This document shows positions 61,084 through 64,000 of a DNA stretch of 64,000 nucleotides, piece by piece. This stretch comes from Paracoccus aurantiacus (GTDB lineage: Bacteria > Pseudomonadota > Alphaproteobacteria > Rhodobacterales > Rhodobacteraceae). Within the stretch, counting starts at the first letter, position 1. Each line of letters begins with the position of its first letter. Under the pieces are notes generated by a model. It saw only the letters and a program-made list of their open reading frames with translations. It was not told the DNA's origin and did not search any database. The translations under genes were made by a program, and so were the position numbers. The stretch lies in assembly GCF_007993065.1 (NCBI RefSeq), contig NZ_VOPL01000003.1:310001-374000 (forward strand), given 5' to 3'.

Positions 61084-61159
61084 TGGTGCCCGGAGGCGGA
61101 TTCGAACCACCGACACGCGGATTTTCAATCCGCTGCTCTACCAACTGAGCTATCCGGGC
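61084..61159 (-). tRNA. tRNA-Phe (GAA)
   Basis: Read on the minus strand, a complete 76-base cloverleaf begins GCCCGGATAGCTCAGTTGG. The anticodon stem GCGGA/TCCGC holds the loop TTGAAAA (anticodon GAA), the T arm reads GGTTCGAATCC, and the 7-bp acceptor stem GCCCGGA/TCCGGGC is followed by A and an encoded CCA. Confidence 0.97.
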
Positions 61160-61225
61160 ACATCAGCCTCTGCTGAGGTGTGAGGGTGTTTACGCAAGCC
61201 AGACTGCAGTGTCCAGAGCGAAAAA

Positions 61226-61384
61226 CTATTCTTTCTGATCGTCATCCTCGGGTGTCGCGCGTTCGCCCGGAATGACGTAGTCGCCACGCAGCCAATGTGC
61301 GAGGTCCAGGTCGGCGCAGCGCCGCGAACAGAAGGGCCTGTAGGCCTTGATGCCGGGCTTGCCGCATATCGGACATTTCGCCAT
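61226..61384 (-). CDS. yacG: DNA gyrase inhibitor/zinc-binding protein YacG
   Basis: A 52-residue protein with the YacG zinc knuckle: CPICGKP at residues 4-10 and [17 protein letters not shown] at 19-35, giving the Cx2C...Cx3C set. The tail is acidic (TPEDDDQKE). YacG of E. coli binds and inhibits DNA gyrase. It starts on the base shared with the stop codon of the RNase gene, in the common alphaproteobacterial order infA-maf-rng-yacG. Confidence 0.92.
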   Translation of the reverse strand: MAKCPICGKPGIKAYRPFCSRRCADLDLAHWLRGDYVIPGERATPEDDDQKE

Positions 61385-62424
61385 CACAATCCCTCCAGCA
61401 GGCGATTGATCGGCATTCGGTCGCGCTTGCGGCTCAATTCGAATAGTCCCATCGCTGTCCAGCCAGACAGAACCGCATCGCTGCCGTCCGCGCGGAATGC
61501 CTTCTTCAGTTCTTGTTCGAGAGTACCGCGCTCGCGCTTGGGGATCGGCGCGAAATCCACGACGACCTGTCCGCCGAGACCGCGCAGGCGAAGCTGGCGC
61601 GGCAGGTCGCGCGCAAGGGCGATGTTCGCCTTCAGCCCGGCAGCGGCCGAGCCGTCGCTGCCTGTGTTCACGTCAATGGCGACAAGCGCGCGCGTCTGCT
61701 CGATATAGGCAGACGCGCCGGCAGGCAGCGGGACCCGCGACGACAGAAGCGCGGACAGGGTGTCCTGCGCATCCGGCGACAGGATGTCATGCTCCGTCAC
61801 GACATCAGGTGGCGGCACTGCCCAGTCGCGCCACGCGGTTTCGGATGGGCTGGCCGCGTCCAGCAGCAATTCGGGCGCGCCGTCCAGATCGGCGGCAATA
61901 TCATTCGCAATCGCTGCCAGATCGGCGAGTTCTGCGGCGATGTCGCTGTCTTCGGCCCCAACCGAGGCACTGCGCAGGATCAGACCCGTCTCAGCTCCGC
62001 CAAGCGCCGCATTTCCAATGTCCTGCAGCTCGGACCTGCGGTCGGCGTCGCGTATCGCCCGCGAAACGTTCACGCCCGGCACTCCGGGGGTCGCAATGCC
62101 GTAGCGGCCACGAATAAGGACGCGAGACGAAAGTGGCACGGCTTTGCCATCCTCGGCTACGCCGCTCACCTGCACCAGAACCGGTTGACCCTCGCTAAGA
62201 CCACTGCGATCACGGAGATAGCCGCTTGCACCGTCCGGCAGGGTGACGAACACACCGCCCTGCCCCTTCATCAGCCGGTTGACGCGGCCACGCAGGATCG
62301 CACCAGGCGCAAATGCAACCAGATCAGATGCATCAATCGCGACATCCTCAAGGCGGCCATCGACCATCAGCAGCGCGGCCTCTCGACCGGCGACCTTGCC
62401 AAGCAGTATTTCGCGTCCCTTCAT
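61384..62424 (-). CDS. rng: Ribonuclease E/G family protein, short form
   Basis: A 346-residue RNase E/G-like endonuclease. It has an S1-type start ([33 protein letters not shown]) and the DNase I-like catalytic region [13 protein letters not shown] with the metal Asp, then [14 protein letters not shown]. It is much shorter than E. coli RNase G (489 residues) and lacks the zinc link and C-terminal part; YacG encoded next door carries a zinc motif instead. Role is probably rRNA/mRNA processing. It follows maf directly. Confidence 0.9.
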   Translation of the reverse strand: MKGREILLGKVAGREAALLMVDGRLEDVAIDASDLVAFAPGAILRGRVNRLMKGQGGVFVTLPDGASGYLRDRSGLSEGQPVLVQVSGVAEDGKAVPLSSRVLIRGRYGIATPGVPGVNVSRAIRDADRRSELQDIGNAALGGAETGLILRSASVGAEDSDIAAELADLAAIANDIAADLDGAPELLLDAASPSETAWRDWAVPPPDVVTEHDILSPDAQDTLSALLSSRVPLPAGASAYIEQTRALVAIDVNTGSDGSAAAGLKANIALARDLPRQLRLRGLGGQVVVDFAPIPKRERGTLEQELKKAFRADGSDAVLSGWTAMGLFELSRKRDRMPINRLLEGL

Positions 62425-63021
62425 CTAGGCGTCCTCTTGCGTGCAAGTCGATTGCGCAGCGCGCAGCAGGACCTGTGTCTCTGCCAGGGGCAGGCCGACG
62501 ACAGCGCTGAAAGAGCCTGACATCCAGTCGACAAACGCCCCCGCTCGGCCTTGAATCGCGTAACCACCGGCTTTGCCCTGCCATTCGCCACTGGCGAGAT
62601 AGTCGTCAATCTCGCCTTTGCTCAGGGCGCGCATACGCACAACGGTTTCCACCACGCGAACCCATTCGCGGTCCTGACGGCGCACAGCGATGGCGGTCAT
62701 GACCCGATGTCGGCGGCCTGCGAGCAGGCGCAGAAAATCGCGGGCCTCGGACATGTCATTCGGCTTTCCAAGAATCCGGCGACCCGCAACGACGGTCGTG
62801 TCGGCAGCAAGGACGATCTCGCCGGGCCCCGCAGGAATGGCCGCCGCCTTTTCAGCCGCCATCCGCCTGACATAGTCGCGCGGGCGTTCAGATTTGGCGG
62901 GCGTCTCGTCGATATCGGCGGGGCGGACGTCGTCGGGTACGATCCCGATCTGGCGCAGCAGATCAAGCCTGCGCGGGCTGGCAGAGCCAAGGATCAGCCG
63001 GGATGTCGGCACGCTGGTCAT
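62425..63021 (-). CDS. maf: Maf family nucleoside triphosphate pyrophosphatase
   Basis: A 198-residue house-cleaning enzyme that hydrolyses non-canonical nucleoside triphosphates to monophosphates. Motifs are [18 protein letters not shown] at the N-terminus, [18 protein letters not shown], and [18 protein letters not shown] with the catalytic Asp. It ends at the base before the RNase gene begins. It lies 96 bases downstream of infA. Confidence 0.94.
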   Translation of the reverse strand: MTSVPTSRLILGSASPRRLDLLRQIGIVPDDVRPADIDETPAKSERPRDYVRRMAAEKAAAIPAGPGEIVLAADTTVVAGRRILGKPNDMSEARDFLRLLAGRRHRVMTAIAVRRQDREWVRVVETVVRMRALSKGEIDDYLASGEWQGKAGGYAIQGRAGAFVDWMSGSFSAVVGLPLAETQVLLRAAQSTCTQEDA

Positions 63022-63117
63022 ATCAATCGACGTTTTCTTTCGACAGCGCTCCGCGTCGCGAAGTCACATATACCGACCCCGCCGCTTCGCGACACCGCGA
63101 TGTGCCGCGCCGCACGG

Positions 63118-63336
63118 TCACTTGAAGCGATAGTTGATCCGTCCCTTGGTCAGATCATAGGTGTTCATTTCCACCTGAACCTTGTCGCCAGCCAGAACAC
63201 GGATGCGGTTTTTTCGCATCTTCCCTGCCATATGCGCGATGATTTCATGGCCGTTTTCTAGCTCGACCCGGAATGTCGCATTGGGCAGGAGTTCCTTCAC
63301 GACGCCGGGGAATTCGAGCATTTCTTCCTTGGCCAT
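63118..63336 (-). CDS. infA: Translation initiation factor IF-1
   Basis: A 72-residue OB-fold protein, the standard IF-1 length, with [18 protein letters not shown] then [18 protein letters not shown] and the C-terminal GRINYRFK. It helps place initiator tRNA in the ribosomal P site. AGGAG precedes the ATG at 63336; the open frame upstream is spurious. It is the first gene of the infA-maf-rng-yacG block. Confidence 0.97.
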   Translation of the reverse strand: MAKEEMLEFPGVVKELLPNATFRVELENGHEIIAHMAGKMRKNRIRVLAGDKVQVEMNTYDLTKGRINYRFK

Positions 63337-63564
63337 GGTCACTCCTAGACAGCATACCCGCATCAAGCTGCGGGGCGCTGGTTAAATGCGTCCGTGCCGC
63401 CCGGTTTTCAAGGGAAAAAGCGCGCATAGCATCGTTTCGCGGCAGTCGCGTGACAAAAGCGGCGCGGAGAGAGGCATGCAGACCTTCGTCAGTGAACCCC
63501 AAAAGTGATCTGCATGGCGGTCCAATGAGGCACACGTTTTTGCCGGAATAAAGCGCCTGCGCCG

Positions 63565-64000
63565 CTAGTTCGCGATCAGCATATTCTCATCCTCTTCGGG
63601 ATCATCGCCCGTTTCGCGGAACGGGTCAGGGGCATCTGCGTCGCCAAGAGGAAGCATCGCGACCGTATCGTCGTCGTCGCCGCCGGCAAGAGCGGCGCCG
63701 GTCGTGAAGATATTGTCGCGGTATGTATCTGTGGCCTGCCGGTCATCATCACGAAGCCCTGTCCTCGCGGTTTCAGCATCTTCGCCCGAGGCATGAAACC
63801 GGTTGCCTCCCGCCATGCCGCCGATACGCAAAGCCCTCATTCCGTGGAACGCGCCGAGCTTTCCCTGCGCCAGAAGCTGGCTCGCGCCGGTTTCCAGCCG
63901 AACCGCACCCATTGCCCCCGCAGGAAGATTAAGCTCCGCGCCGGGCTGAAGCGCGCGAAGTTCGCGCAGCGAAATCCGACGGCGGCACAGCACGACATGC
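63565..64000 (-). CDS. FliM/FliN-like SpoA-domain protein, 3' part (gene continues beyond window)
   Basis: The frame is open to the last base of the window, so only the C-terminal 144 residues are visible. Residues from the right edge (VVLCRRRISLRELRALQPGA cut to 20, then ELNLP, MGAVRLETG, GKLGAFHGMRALRIGGM) match the SpoA domain of flagellar motor switch proteins FliM and FliN. The remainder is an acidic, Asp/Ala-rich tail ending ENMLIAN. The N-terminal domain that would separate FliM from FliN is outside the window. Confidence 0.7.
   Translation of the reverse strand, partial: HVVLCRRRISLRELRALQPGAELNLPAGAMGAVRLETGASQLLAQGKLGAFHGMRALRIGGMAGGNRFHASGEDAETARTGLRDDDRQATDTYRDNIFTTGAALAGGDDDDTVAMLPLGDADAPDPFRETGDDPEEDENMLIAN

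Noticed and set aside
60931-61176. 81-residue plus-strand open frame containing a WCPEADSNHRHADFQ-like stretch
   Set aside because: This is the well-known false protein obtained by translating the antisense of a tRNA gene; the tRNA-Phe at 61084-61159 explains it.

Overview
The window looks like a chromosomal segment of a Rhodobacteraceae/Paracoccaceae bacterium, most likely Paracoccus or a close relative. It has high GC and densely packed genes with many ATGA start/stop overlaps. It carries an infA-maf-rng-yacG block and a complete beta-hydroxyaspartate (glyoxylate assimilation) cluster of the type described in Paracoccus denitrificans. The genus is inferred from gene content, not computed. 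I see no insertion sequence, prophage or CRISPR array.

Layout. 1-10 kb: the 3' part of ilvC with a clear terminator, a lipocalin-like protein, a YghU-type glutathione transferase, a MATE exporter, a MacAB exporter (no TolC gene nearby), 6-phosphogluconate dehydrogenase and a Tat-exported serine hydrolase. 10-13.4 kb: a marR-emrB-emrA efflux operon with a palindromic operator abutting the marR start. 13.4-17.5 kb: an Lrp-type regulator divergent from diaminopropionate ammonia-lyase and two M20 amidohydrolases. 17.5-19.9 kb: membrane-bound PQQ glucose dehydrogenase.

20-39.4 kb is a large amino-sugar island. It holds a carbohydrate ABC transporter with a Gfo/Idh/MocA oxidoreductase; a second minus-strand operon (NTF2-like protein, MlrC/M81 protein, D-threonine-aldolase-like PLP enzyme, nagA, ROK kinase); a divergent plus-strand operon (RpiR regulator, SDR, GH20 hexosaminidase, second MlrC/M81 protein, MFS, cutC); and ridA-nagB. 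The three control regions of this island each carry two copies of a 13-bp near-palindrome spaced 72-74 bp apart. This is the most striking non-coding signal in the window and suggests a looping RpiR repressor.

39.5-42.7 kb: a three-gene haem peroxidase operon (catalase-like protein, unknown protein, DyP peroxidase). 43-50.9 kb: an amiC-amiR controlled operon with a peptide/nickel-type ABC transporter and a formamidase/acetamidase. 50.9-56.2 kb: an MFS gene, urate hydroxylase puuD, a LysR regulator and ureidoglycolate lyase allA, preceded by a 37-codon ORF that may be a uraD remnant. 55.4-60.8 kb: bhcR and bhcABCD. AllA releases glyoxylate and BhcABCD assimilates it, so purine degradation and the beta-hydroxyaspartate cycle are physically joined here. 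61-64 kb: tRNA-Phe, yacG, rng, maf, infA and the 3' end of a FliM/FliN-like SpoA-domain gene.
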